Source: Symsagittifera roscoffensis (Eukaryota > Xenacoelomorpha > Acoela > Convolutidae). From it: a DNA stretch of 64,000 nt. Positions 51,806 through 62,939 of the stretch are shown here, piece after piece (positions within the stretch are counted from its first letter, which is position 1; each line of letters starts with the position of its first letter). A program made the translations under genes and the position numbers. Below the pieces are notes generated by a model. It was not told where the DNA came from, did not search any database, and saw only the letters and a program-made list of their open reading frames with translations. The stretch lies in assembly GCF_963678635.1 (NCBI RefSeq), contig NC_087062.1:81920739-81984738 (forward strand). The letters run 5' to 3'.

Positions 51806-52665
51806 TGAACGCGTAATATATTTCGCGCTTCAACGAGTAAGCGCAGAGTTAATCCGTCATAGAAATCGTTCCAAATTGGTCAAATTGGTTGAAAGAAGCA
51901 TTTTTACTATAATTGATTTGTTAATAGTAGCAAAATCTATCACTTTGGACTGTAATTTATATGGCATGTGGGGTGATGATTTTCACGAAAAATCTCCAAC
52001 TTAAAAAAATTTCCTTTTGTTTTTATTACAGACAATTTTTTCATGCTATTACTGCTCCATAGACCTTAAAAGCAGTCAGGACTGCGCCCTGATACGAGCA
52101 GTTTTGTTTTGTTTAGAAAAGTTGGAGATATGAAAGTTGAAAAGCGGAGGCGGAAAGGTTTCGTTTGAGTTTATGTATGTATAAACTAATTTAGAGGGGA
52201 AGAGCGCGCCAAAAAAAAACATTTTTTTTGTCGGAACCTTCCACAAAGTGCTCTTAAATTGTAATTTTTTTGCAATTGAGCAGTTGTAGGTTTAGAAAAT
52301 GAGGAGGTCCTGTAGCTAGTTCTTTTTTCAAAATAAATATATCAATGATGTGATGAATGCAGACATAGGCGTAAATTTTGCACGACACAAAACAAAAATA
52401 GAATGAGTAAAAATTCTGGTAAAAAAACTTTGAGAAACAATGAGCTTTGGATTGTATCATACATCAAAAACTGGAGATTTTTTGGATTCTCTCAAATATA
52501 TTTGCGGTGACATTTTTGTAGTGCGGGTTATTTTGCGTTACGTTTGCAGTATCATAAAACAAAATCTGCTAATCCCAGAGCATGACAAAATTGGCAAACT
52601 TCAAACCACCAAAACTTAACGAAAAAGTAGCGGAGGCTAAAATTTTTAATATGGAGCCCAGTGAA
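51800..52665 (+). repeat. 850-bp duplication, copy 2
   Basis: Partner of 50,276-51,127. The repeat X hairpin is at 52,081-52,102 (ACTGC/GCAGT). The intervening 670 bp hold the truncated MITE and repeat R, which shows that the duplicated units were separated by, or copied around, those elements. Confidence 0.85.
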
Positions 52666-53004
52666 TCTACAGTATTTTACCCTTTGTTTTGTAATTTTCT
52701 TATATCTTTCATCTTCGCACGGCCAAACACATTGCCGAGAACTCAAAAAATAAGCTGAGTTGATTAGCGCAGTTAGCTCGCACTCGAATTACATGGTTAA
52801 TAATTGATTACAATTTTTTTCTCAGTGCCTATAAATAACCGAAAAAAAAATCTGAAAATTAATGATAAAAAAAGTTATATTTCCGACACTCAATGCAGCA
52901 ATATAATCCATGATGAAGCAGTAATAATTACAATTTTTTCCAGTTTTTTGAGATACAAACTTCACGCAGTCAAGAAAAGTTCAATAAAATAAAATTCTTT
53001 AGCA

Positions 53005-54660
53005 ATTTTTACCTGAAGTGGGTTACCTGCTGCTCAATTTCAACTCAATTCAGAAATTGTTGTAAGTTATGCACGACGCGAAGCAAAATAAAGTGAGAAA
53101 AAGCTCAATTTCATTGATTGTTAATATATCAAAAACTTTCCTCTCAATAACTTTGATCAGAATTCTATAATTTAATCTTGCAAATCAGTAATAATCAGTA
53201 ATCGATTTTTTTTCATTTTTATAGATGAAGTACATTTTTTTTTCTTTTTCTAATGATTTAAAAACTTCAAGTGGTTTGCAAAACTTCATTGCACTAAAAG
53301 TCTTTTGCACATTTTGAACTAAAGCAGGTTACTTGCTGCTCAATTTCACCTCAGTTCAGAAATTTTTGCAAGTTATGCACGATGCGAAGCAAAAATAAAG
53401 TGAGACAAAATTCAGTTTCATTGATTGTTAATAGATCACAAGTCTTCCTCTCTCACTAAGTAAGATTTTAATTATATTGTTTAGTCCTGCAATGTAATCT
53501 GTTGCAAATCAGTACCAATCGATTGTTTTTCATTTTTTTAGATAAAGTACACTTTTTTCCTTTTTAATGATTTAAAAGTTTCAAGTAGTCATGCAAAACT
53601 TCCTTGCAATAAAAGTCTTTTGCAGATTTTAAATTAAAGAAGGTTACTTGCTGCTCAATTTCAACTCACTTCAGAAATTGTTGCAAGTTATGCACGACGC
53701 GAATCAGAAATAAAGTGAGGCAAAATTCAGTTTCATTGATTGCCAGTAGACCACAAATTTTCTTCTCAATAAATTAGATCATCAGTCTAAAATGTTTTAA
53801 TTCAGCAACATAATCTATTGCAAATCAGTAATAATTGATTATTTTTCTCAATTTTAATTATAAAGTACATTTTTAAAATGATTTAAAAATTTCAAGTAGT
53901 CATGCAGAACTTCATTACAATAAAAGTCTTTAGCACATTTTAAACTAAAATAGGCTACCTGCTGCTCAATTTCGACTCAGCTCAGAAACTGTTCCAAGTT
54001 ATGCGCGACGCGAAGCAAAAATAAAGTGAGACAAAATTCAGTTTCATTGATTGTTAATAGAACACAAATTTTCATTAAATTGATTCATTACTTTTTATTT
54101 TAATCCTGCATTATAATGTATTGCAAATCAGTAATAATCAATTATTTTTCAATTTTATAGATAAAGTACTTTTTTTATTTTTTTATTAATGACTCAAAAA
54201 CTTCAAGTGGTATGCAAAACTTCATTGCACTAAAAGTCTTTTGCACATTTTGAACTAAAGCAGGTTACCTGCTGCTCAATTTCAACTCAGTGCAGAAATT
54301 GTTGCAAGTTATGCACGGCGCGAAGCAAAAATAAAGTTTCATTGATTGACAAAATTCAGTTTCATTGATTGTTAATCATTGATTCAGAGACAAAATTCAG
54401 TTTCATTGATTGTTAATAGATCACAAGTTTTCCTCTCTCACTAAATAAGTTTTTAATTATATTTTTAGTCCTGCAATGTAACCTATTGCAAATCAGTATC
54501 AATCGATTATTTTTCATTTTTCTAGATATAGTACATTTTTTTCCTTTTTATGATTTAAAAACTTAAAGTGGTCATGCAAAATTTCAATGCACTAAAAGTC
54601 TTGTGCACATTTTAAACTAAAGTAGGTTACCTGCTGCTCAATTTCAACTCAATTTTAGCG
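53005..54660 (+). repeat. Satellite of about 310 bp, five to six copies
   Basis: The landmark GGTTACYTGCTGCTCAATTT recurs at about 53021, 53327, 53642, 53953, 54263 and 54625, giving periods of 306, 315, 311, 310 and 362 bp. Each unit contains TGCACGACGCGAAGC and TTCAGTTTCATTGATTG. The longer last period is due to a local re-duplication of the TTTCATTGATTG block near 54,335-54,410. No coding potential. Confidence 0.9.
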
Positions 54661-55524
54661 CAACATGGTTGTTGTTGTTCTTTTTCTGTTACTCAAATTT
54701 TTCCTTTCAATTTTTTTTGTATAAAATTCAAAATATTCTGAGAGAGGGGTGATCACGAATAATGACTGATCACGTTCGTATGATTATATGAATGTATTTA
54801 CGAGTTTTGAGAGGAATCGCAAATAAAATAGCTATGTTTTGGAAAAAACCTTCCAAAAATTTGCCAAGAATAGCATTTTTGACATGTGTAATTGTGTTGT
54901 AATTGAGTATTTGTAGTTTTAGTAGAAAAAAAATAAACAATCCAATTTAATTAATGGTAACTGGATCATAATTATCTTTGAACTTTATAAAACATTGCAT
55001 TTTGATTTTGATAGACTTTTTTTGCTATCTTAGGGCGACATAGGAATTGACTATTTTGACCATACATTAGACTACAGTAAATCATTTGCATTGTTTTTCT
55101 TAAATTTTCGTAGATGCAGGTGTGTATACAGTTTTTTACATGTTAAAAGCTGTAAAAGAAAAGAGCTGAGGTTTTCTTCTGGACGTGTCTTAAGTTTTTC
55201 CGGGTATGCTGATGCAAATTATCAGAATTATTTGCTTAAAAATTGTTGAAATAATTTCAGAACAGGAAAAATAGGTATCTTTGAAAAAATATATAATTTC
55301 AAAGAATTTTTCATTGGATGTGATATATTACACAAAAAGTTTTGTAAATCGTTTTTACTGCGATTTGACTGATTATAAAACGTAGTGTGCCATTATGCAG
55401 GGGTAAAATGACCTAACAATCTACTTATGAAAAATATCCACCCTTGTAAATAATATCATCAAATAGCAAACATCTATTGAGAATTCTAACATCGCTGCAT
55501 TCTGATTGGTCAAAAATTCGACTC
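54661..55524. other. AT-rich non-coding stretch
   Basis: Nothing gene-like. The first 80 bp continue the satellite-related sequence; the rest is unique AT-rich DNA up to the MITE target duplication. Confidence 0.5.
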
Positions 55525-55532
55525 ACCTAATC

Positions 55533-55963
55533 CAGGGGCGGATTGAGGGGGGGGGGCGGGGGGGGGACGCCCCCCCCCCCTCAGGGATTCGACCCCCTGC
55601 CGACCCAAAGGGTCCCCCCTTTGACACTTTTTCAGAAATCCATTTTTGGCCGACCGACCCTAAAATTTTTCTAAAGGCGCCTTCGGCGCCAATATATACT
55701 AACTTTGAGGGGGTGCGCGCGCCAAAAAAACGCAATTTTTTGTCAAAACTTTTCAAAAAGTGCCCAAAAACGGCTTTTTTGACTGTTTTTTCAAAAATTT
55801 GCCTGCGTCGCACAAAATTTAGCCAAAATAGGGGCAAAACAGTGCTATGGGAGAGCTCGAAAATTCAATTTGGTCGACCTAAAAAAAAAAAAAGGTCGTC
55901 AAAATTTTCGAATTTTTTTTGAAAATCCGCCCCCCCCTCGAGAAAATCCTAGATCCGCCCCTG
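55533..55963 (+). mobile_element. Complete hAT-type MITE with 8-bp target duplication
   Basis: It is 431 bp, beginning CAGGGGCGGATTGAGG and ending CCTAGATCCGCCCCTG, so the termini are inverted (CAGGGGCGGAT/ATCCGCCCCTG). ACCTAATC flanks it at 55525-55532 and 55964-55971, a perfect 8-bp duplication as made by hAT transposases. Inside are long G and C runs and AAAGGCGCCTTCGGCGCCAA. It has no transposase gene, so it depends on an element elsewhere. Open frames across it are by-products of the low-complexity sequence. Confidence 0.93.
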
Positions 55964-55971
55964 ACCTAATC

Positions 55972-56280
55972 TGCTTAACAATCTCAAACATCCATTTTTT
56001 GAAATGGAGGCGGGCGGGTTTGTTAAGTAGATCCTTCAGGTATAATTTGGAACAATCAAATGGTTTTGAAAGCAAGGTTGAGGTTCAAAATTGACAATAT
56101 GTTACTTTATGTAAAAAAATGGAAAAACGCTTTCATGCTGCTACACAGAAACGGTATATCAAACATTTTTCAAGCAAGTTTTTAGTCCATTTTGATTATC
56201 ACCTCTCATCTCACCTCAGTCCTTTTCAAATAAGTATTCATAGGTCAATTTTGAGTATATACGATGGGAATATTGTTGCT
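55972..56280. other. AT-rich spacer
   Basis: About 300 bp with no recognisable feature, between the MITE and the GC-richer open frame at 56,281. Confidence 0.4.
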
Positions 56281-56730
56281 CTAGATGTCCGTAACTTCTG
56301 CGGTTATTTTCATAATATGGCCTCCAGCAACAGAACCAGAAGTGTCACAATTTTCAGAAGAATATGCACGCCAAGAAAGATTCGATCCAGAAATTGGACA
56401 TAGAATGACCACATTAACTGGAAATCTTCTTGGTTCCCACGAAATTCCGTTGCCTTGCACAGTTTCTGCGATGTCATTCCTTTCATCTTCCTTGTTGGCG
56501 CCTGTTTCGTTCAATATTTCGTGCAGCCTAGTTTCATTCAGTGCTTCGCACCGGCGCAGCTTAGGTGTCTGATCCCGCAGATCAACCAAGTCATTATTAC
56601 CCGGGTCGAGCACCGCGACATATTTTTTCAAAAGTACGCTGACGTTATATCCGCGACCAAAAATTTTTAGTCTCGGCAAGTTCTTATAGTCGTGAACAAA
56701 GTCTAAGACTATCAAAAGAAAGTTAGACAC
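56281..56730 (-). CDS. Unassigned 149-aa ORF, possible host exon
   Basis: An open stretch noticeably richer in G+C than its surroundings. It reads SNFLLIVLDFVHDYKNLPR, then KKYVAVLDPGNNDLVDLRDQ, LRRCEALNETRLHEILNETG and VNVVILCPISGSNL. It is not repetitive within the window and has no similarity to the transposon proteins here. No clear start context or splice sites were established. It could be an exon of a host gene, or an old pseudogene. Confidence 0.3.
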   Translation of the reverse strand: MSNFLLIVLDFVHDYKNLPRLKIFGRGYNVSVLLKKYVAVLDPGNNDLVDLRDQTPKLRRCEALNETRLHEILNETGANKEDERNDIAETVQGNGISWEPRRFPVNVVILCPISGSNLSWRAYSSENCDTSGSVAGGHIMKITAEVTDI

Positions 56731-58330
56731 GTCTTATAACAGGACAGCTCGTATATTAGGGCGAAGTCTTGAATCATCCCGACTGCCCTTTAAGGCCAAA
56801 TATAATTTTTTTTGGCTTTAAAATATTGTCGTTCGTTTTTTTCTTCTTCAATTTATCGCCCGGGTCCTAATGCAAACCACGAAACTGTATGTATAGCGTC
56901 TCGTATTCTATTAATACGACTTAATGATGTCCTCAATTCAGTCTACAAAAAAGACCACAGGTGGTTTTTTTTTTCATTTTAGGTCCAGATAACAACAACT
57001 TTCATCTTTCAGATGGTATAAAACATGTCAAAAACGCTTGTTTAATAAATCAAAAACTGATCGAATGTTAAACCATGCATGAAAATTCAACATACTTTTT
57101 AAAAACCTATATATTGCGTTAATTACCCAAATCGGAATAAGTGGACAAATTTAAAATCCTCATACTTTGCGAAAAATGGTCAGAGGTGAAACCCATGATT
57201 AGATTTGAGCTCGGGCATCACTAGTTTTCAGATGCTAAAACAAAACCCGGTCAAAAATGACTTGCTAAAAGGTCGAAATTCGTATTGAGAGAAAAACAAA
57301 TAAACGATTACAACTATTATGTCTCTATTTTTGAAAGTCGGAACAAAAATAGTCGTGATAGTTTGAAAGTTGTTCGCAAAAACCTGGACCTAAATCTTGA
57401 ACTTGGAAGCTGCACATGATTACAAAAAAAAGTCAGAAAAGTGATAATTTGGAGTTTTGGTAATTATTTTCAGTTTTTAAGTACTTGAACTTTTTTTTGA
57501 GTAAGCTTAAATTTCAGAAAGCAATAACAAAAGTCAAATTTTTTAGGATGCAAGAAGTTGATACTTTGAAACACCTATTGCTTAATTGCATAGCATAAAA
57601 ATGGGATTCCCAGCTAACGTTAAATGGCGGGAAATACCATAAATGGTTGCTGGGCCATAAACCTCCTAAAATCAAGTGGCGCAGGTCATGGTTATCTTTT
57701 CGCCGGTGTTCGCGGTTGCGGTTAACTATTCTTCGGTCGTTCGGGCGTAATGCCAAAAGTACCAAAATTTGGTCGCGAAGGCCTGGAAGCTTTCAATTTT
57801 GGTCGCAACAGTCTTAAAAAAACTCGATCGCGGTAACCTGCATTTCATAAAACCGCAACCTCGACGCGGGTATTCGAGGTTGTTTCCGTCTGGCAATCGT
57901 TTGAAAATCCATCATTCTGATGGATTACAAAAAATGCTCACAAGATTTTTTCCAATTTGTTTGCAATCGTATTTAATTGTTTTCATTAAGTAAAAAACAA
58001 AAATGAAAAATAAGTAAAAAAATTTTTTATATGTTAATTTTGTATATTATCAAAATTCAAGTTTCTTAAAATTTTTTCCAATAAAATTTTGATTGTTGAT
58101 CATTTTTTGTAAATCAGCAAAGTTCAAGTTTTTTGAACATTTTGCGACAAATCTTTGAGTGGTTGAACATTAAATTGCAATGCTATCTGCTACACTTGGT
58201 CTTATGGTTTCATATGTAAGTCGCTTTTCGTCAAAAACAAGTACAATCGGTCAAAAACAACATGAGTTTTTATTTTCTACTGCTTATAACAAAATTTTCT
58301 CAAAAGTGTGCATTCCTTTTTGTCCTGTCC
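56731..58330. other. AT-rich non-coding stretch
   Basis: Nothing gene-like is supported. Near 56,735-56,780 lies ACAGCTCGTATATTAGGGC, resembling the reverse of the repeat X terminus. Region 57,640-57,850 is locally GC-richer but has only short open frames. Confidence 0.45.
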
Positions 58331-58441
58331 GTATTTGATTAGTCGAGGAGCTGAAATGAGCTAAGAAACAGTCGCGTTGTTCTTTTTACGTTTGCTGCAT
58401 AAAATCTTCGTTTAAAATACGTTCGCTTTCAACAATTCAAT

Positions 58442-59371
58442 ATGGCCTTACTGCAAAAACTTTCTTTGACGGATTTGAATAATGGAGACTCTGTTAGATT
58501 ACTTCTTGAGCAATTAATAAAACAGATCGATTCCCAACAGAATGAAATTATAGAATTACAGGGTGAGAATGACAGGCTTCTTTACGATAATCATGAGTTG
58601 GAAAAAAAGAGTTACGAAAGTAGAAAGGTATTCCTCATTTATGTGTTTAACATTTAATGGAGTGTCGGATGGTGGTGAGTACCCTGTCCATTCAATTGTG
58701 AAGATACTAAGGTCAGTAAATAATTCAATTCAGCCCCAGGACATCGTCGCGTGTCATTATTTACCAGGTAAAGGTCGAAATCGTCCGATTATTGTCAAGT
58801 TTTTGTATAATCACCAGCGAGATGCTGTATGGAATAAGAGATTCGATTTTTGGGATGATTTAACTGGAAATAAAATTCATGTAAACGAACGATTGCAGAA
58901 AAAGATAGGGAAATTATGAACTACTGCAGACGGGACAAAAAACTACTAGCATCTACTCATAAGAATCAAGTCCAGATTAAAAAGTACAATTCATATGGCA
59001 GATGGCAACCAATTGATAACAAGAAGGATGTCGATATTTATATGGGAAATGATATCTCACTAACTACTGACAATGAAAAATATACGGATGTTATTCAAAA
59101 TGCTGCTGATTCCGATGATGTTCAATATCCAAAATCTTATTCGTTTTTGGGAACTCCGTGGAAAAGGAAAAGGAACGTGGCTTTTAGATCACCGGATAGT
59201 CATGAATCGCAAAATGATATACAAGAGCGGAAACTTGATAAACTATGCTGTTTGGTGGAAAAACTCATTGAAAGCCATTCACCACCTCCTAAGAAAATGA
59301 CTACTAGTGGTGATGTTGTTAGCGATGATAATATGGGCAGCAGCGAAGAAAAAGATCAACCTGAAAATTAA
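58442..59371 (+). pseudogene. LINE ORF1: coiled coil plus RNA-binding-like region
   Basis: Three pieces in different frames. 58442-58657 has a start-like MALLQKLSLTDLNNG and a coiled coil (QLIKQIDSQQNEIIELQGE). 58563-58919 has a conserved LINE ORF1 segment (VHSIVKILRSVNNSIQPQDI, ACHYLPGKGRNRPIIVKF), as in the RRM/CTD region. 58916-59371 has the C-terminal part (LLASTHKNQVQIKK). It is a nucleic-acid chaperone-type protein in intact elements. Frameshifts lie near 58,630 and 58,917. Confidence 0.8.
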
Positions 59372-59428
59372 AAAGAGTTTCTGAACATCAGAAAAACATC
59401 TCTTTTTTCCTGTGTTAAAGCTTTATTT

Positions 59429-60394
59429 TTGATTTTAAAGGGATTTCTAATGGGTAACGACGGGGACATACTTTTCTTAAATATTCAATCACTGCGCAAC
59501 CATCATGACCAATTAAAAGTTCTTGTTGCTTCACTAAAATGGCAACCATATGTCGTTGCCTTATGCAAAACTTGGTTAAGTGACAATGATCCCTTGGAAC
59601 TTTATAACTTGGACGGCTACCAAGAAGGAGTTTTTGTTAACCGTCAAAAAAGTAGGGGTGGGGGTTTAGCATTTTTCATAAAATATCAAATTGACTTTTC
59701 GCACGAAATTTTATCGAATGAACTAGAAAATGTTGTCTTAACTTTAACTCTAGGTAGTAAACAGAAACTAAACGTTTGTTTGATGTATCGACCGCTATCA
59801 ATCAATTCAAAGCATTTCTTAACGCAATTTGAGGATTTACTCGTGAATTTGAATTCAAAACAATGTCAGAACTCAATCATTGTGGGAGATATGAATTTAG
59901 ATATTCTGGACGTGTCGCGCAATTCTCGATAAATTGATGAATATAAATTGATACTTAGTTTTTTTGGATTCTTCATATCAAATAGTGAAGCAACAAGAGA
60001 AACCGCATATAGTTCTACCTGTATTGATCATATCATCAGTAAATATGATATGAGCGTAACTACTTTAAAAACTTCTCTAAGTGATCATTATGCGCTAGTT
60101 GCCTCTACTGGACCTTTTTTGGACGATAGTGACAATTCTAAGATAGGTCGAAACTTGAAAATCTTGAACAGAAATGAAAATATTTTGAAATTCTTGTTTG
60201 TTTTGCATCAAAATCTCAATAATTGCAATATGGCAACAATTGATGACATCTTGATTGATTTAACAAAAATGTGTCTGGATGTTTTTGACCGTTTTTGCCC
60301 CCAACAAAAATTACTAAGGAAAAAACACAAAGACTGGATCACCAATGATATCAAAAAATGTGTAAAAAGAGAGATCGTCTTCATGCCAAAATGA
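59429..60394 (+). pseudogene. LINE ORF2 endonuclease domain
   Basis: EEP-type endonuclease: DILFLNIQSLRNHHDQL at the start, VALCKTWLSDND where the family has E-T-W-L, GGGLAFFIK, then VGDMNLDIL with catalytic Asp/Asn, CIDHIIS and the terminal SDHYALVA His. The catalytic Glu of the ETWL motif is Lys here, which should abolish nicking. A TAA at 59930-59932 interrupts the frame, which otherwise continues to 60,394. Confidence 0.88.
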
Positions 60395-60764
60395 TTAAGA
60401 AACCTTCACTAGAGAATATTAATTGCTTCCGAATGTTTAGAAATAAGGTAAAAATGGCAATTAGGCGTGCTCAAAGAGACTATCATGATAAGAAAATTGA
60501 AAAATGTACACCATCAAAACAAATGTTTCAAGTTTTTTATCGTTTTTGTGGAAAACGAAAACCAGCCCAAAAAGAGATTGAACCAAACTTACTTAATGAT
60601 TTCTTCGTCAATATTGGTAAGCACCTGAGCAATTCTCTGCCACTTGTTGGTTCTGCTTCTCAAAACTTAGACAGAAACATATCAAGTTTTCTAATTTTTA
60701 AAACAGATTAAAAGTTTTCCAATTTTTAAAACGGATTGGAAACCTAATTTTTAAAACGGATGAA
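60358..60764 (+). pseudogene. LINE ORF2 linker between endonuclease and RT
   Basis: The 60358-60711 stretch (117 aa) is basic and helical (NKVKMAIRRAQRDYHDKKIEK, FYRFCGKRKPAQKEI), as is usual between these domains. Short near-repeats of TTTTTAAAACGGATT near 60,697-60,760 (three copies) disrupt the frame before RT. Confidence 0.75.
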
Positions 60765-62046
60765 GTGTTTAAGGTAATAGAGGCCTTAAAAACTAAAACT
60801 TCAAGTGGTCATGATGGTCTTTCAACTAAAATGATTAAATTATGTTCACCAGTCATATCTGTTTTCCTGGCAAACGTTTTTAATAAATGTATTGATACAG
60901 CATATTTTCCAGATGCTTGTAAAATTGCAAAAATTGTCGCTTTTCTGAAAGAAGGAGAAAAAGAAAATCCCAGTAATTATCGACCTATTAGTCTTTTGAC
61001 AGTTTTTAGCAAAATTTTTGAAAAATTATTTATAAAAGAATGCTAGTTTTCATTAACAAAAACAATATTATAATACCGGAACAGTTTGGTTTCCGCGAAA
61101 AACATTCTAGTATCCATGCTGTCCTACGAGTTACTGAATTCATGCGAAAAACGATTGAGACAAAAAAGGCATTTGGGCAAAGTGGGCTTGGCACTTTTTA
61201 TTGATCTGGGAAAGGCATTTGATACAGTTAACCATTGCATTCTTCTGGAAAAATTATGCGCGTACGGTTTTAGAGGAAAATTCAACAAATTGATATTAAG
61301 TTATTTGACAAACAGACAACAATTTGTTGTTAATTCGAACGGTACTTCTAGGCAACAGGTAATATCGTACGGAGTTCCGCAGGGCTCTGTTCTTGGACCC
61401 CTTTTTTTTCTTACTTTACATTAACGACATAAATAAAATTGTTTCAAAATCGGAATTAAGTCTTTTTGCGGACGACACTGCTATTCTTGCTTCTTTCCCA
61501 ACAACAAGGCTAAATGATTACTTTAAAAATGATTTGCTGAAAACAGATGACTGGTGTGTGCGAAATAAATTGTTGATAAGCTCTACAAAAAGTAAAATCT
61601 TACCATTTGGTAAACAATGTTTGGATAATGACTTTTCACTTGCGGGTGAAAACATAGGATTTACAAATTGTTTCAAATACTTGTCAAAGGGTGTTATCAT
61701 TGATAGTCAACTCAAATTTACCGACCATGTTGAAACTTTGTGCAGAAAACTAGGCCGATTTAAGGGACTTATGTATAAGGGCAGGGTAGCTTTTTCTCGC
61801 AAAATGCTGTTAAAGTTCTACCTGGCATATGTGGTACCTATAATTTCATATGGTCGACTTGTTTATGGGAGTACTAGCAAAACAAATTTAGAAAAAATTT
61901 ATATCTGCCGGAAAAGAATTCTCCGTACTATATTCTTCAAACGAAAATACGATCACATAACAACAAAGTTTAATGATCTGGGCATTGATACAGTTCATGA
62001 AATTTATTTAACTCAACTTTTTAAAGAAACCATTTTCAATATTTAA
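60765..62046 (+). pseudogene. LINE ORF2 reverse transcriptase
   Basis: Three pieces: 60765-61046 (SSGHDGLSTKMIK, NPSNYRPISLLTVFSKIFEKL), 61086-61424 (ALFIDLGKAFDTVNH motif A; YGVPQGSVLGPLF) and 61393-62046 (FFLLYINDINK, LFADDTAIL motif C, thumb region and the C-terminal RKRILRTIFF). Frame changes occur near 61,040, 61,190 and 61,405, all short indels. The FADD catalytic pair is intact but the protein is not translatable as one piece. Confidence 0.9.
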
Positions 62047-62485
62047 AACGTTCACCTCTTGATTTTCCAAACGTCAGTAATTATAGTAATAAACGAAATA
62101 CACGTTCTATTCTAACGGAATGATTCCGTTTATCGCTGTAGGACAAAAACTATGGAAAACTCCCTTTCATGCAAAATCGTTAAATGTTTCAATTTTTTGA
62201 TGTCAAATAAACTCATACCCGATAAAATCGAAACGTACTCTCAAGAACAGCTGTCAAAATTTTTAAAGGTTTTCAAAAGAAATTACATTTTAGACAATGT
62301 ACAGCTGGTCGACAACTTTTTCTGATTTGTTTACCCGTTGTTGTTACTTAATTGTGATAGTTATCCCGGAGGGTAGCTACTTGTTAGGTTGAAAAGCCTG
62401 TTCTAGCTATCCTGATGCAGTGAGTGATTACGTATGTATTTCTTCACTGTATCGAATAATTGAATTGAATTGAGTTGTCCCAGGA
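62047..62485 (+). other. LINE 3' untranslated region and tail
   Basis: About 430 bp without coding sequence after the RT end. It closes with GAATAATTGAATTGAATTGAG, a short simple-repeat tail of the kind CR1/Jockey-group elements end with instead of a long poly-A. The exact end is uncertain. Confidence 0.5.
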
Positions 62486-62925
62486 AAGCATATCATTTTG
62501 GGACACGGTTTCAGTCCTATCTTAGACATAAACCTGCTAGAGATAAGTGTCCGAAATTTTGGCCCAGGCAGCGTAATGTCACGACAAAAATGGCATTTCA
62601 TGACTGAAATAAATTACTTGTTTGTAAACTCGTTTGTGCTAAAAAATTTTCATTGGATATGATGAACAGAAGAGAAACTCTATAAGAGATGATGTAGTGT
62701 TAAAATCCTTTTCGGATATTTTAAGTTTAACGAGTAAATGAGTCTTAGAATCTCAATTCAGATTGATGGATGGTTTTAAATCCACCTCGTTCAATTTAAT
62801 ATTTTTCTTTTTTGATCTCGAAAACGCAAAACAATTTGCAAAAAGTGTCAATACGGCATCAAAGGTTTTAACTCACATCTTTAACAAGACGTGGACCGTA
62901 ATAATTTTAGCATGCAGATAAGCAA
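62486..62925. other. AT-rich spacer
   Basis: No feature is recognised. The AGCAAGACTGCTCGTATCAT segment at its right edge (62,920-62,940) matches the reversed terminus of repeat X. Confidence 0.45.
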
Positions 62926-62939
62926 GACTGCTCGTATCA

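Larger units (their letters stand above)
58331..62485 (+). mobile_element. CR1/Jockey-superfamily LINE, decayed
   Basis: A two-ORF non-LTR retrotransposon on the plus strand: ORF1 (58,442-59,371), then an ORF2 with apurinic-type endonuclease (59,429-60,394) and reverse transcriptase (60,765-62,046). It ends in a 3' region with a short (GAATT)n-like tail near 62,463-62,477. The 5' edge is approximate. At least four frame changes and several stops inactivate it. The RT text (NPSNYRPISLL, YGVPQGSVLGP, FADDTAIL) places it in the CR1/Jockey group. Confidence 0.88.

Noticed and set aside
53005-54660. CRISPR-like array
   Set aside because: Units of about 310 bp repeat along their full length with no short repeat/unique spacer structure, and the context is eukaryotic. 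It is a satellite.
55506-55922. A 138-aa ORF with Gly/Pro-rich content
   Set aside because: It runs across the complete hAT MITE and its G and C runs. Non-coding element.
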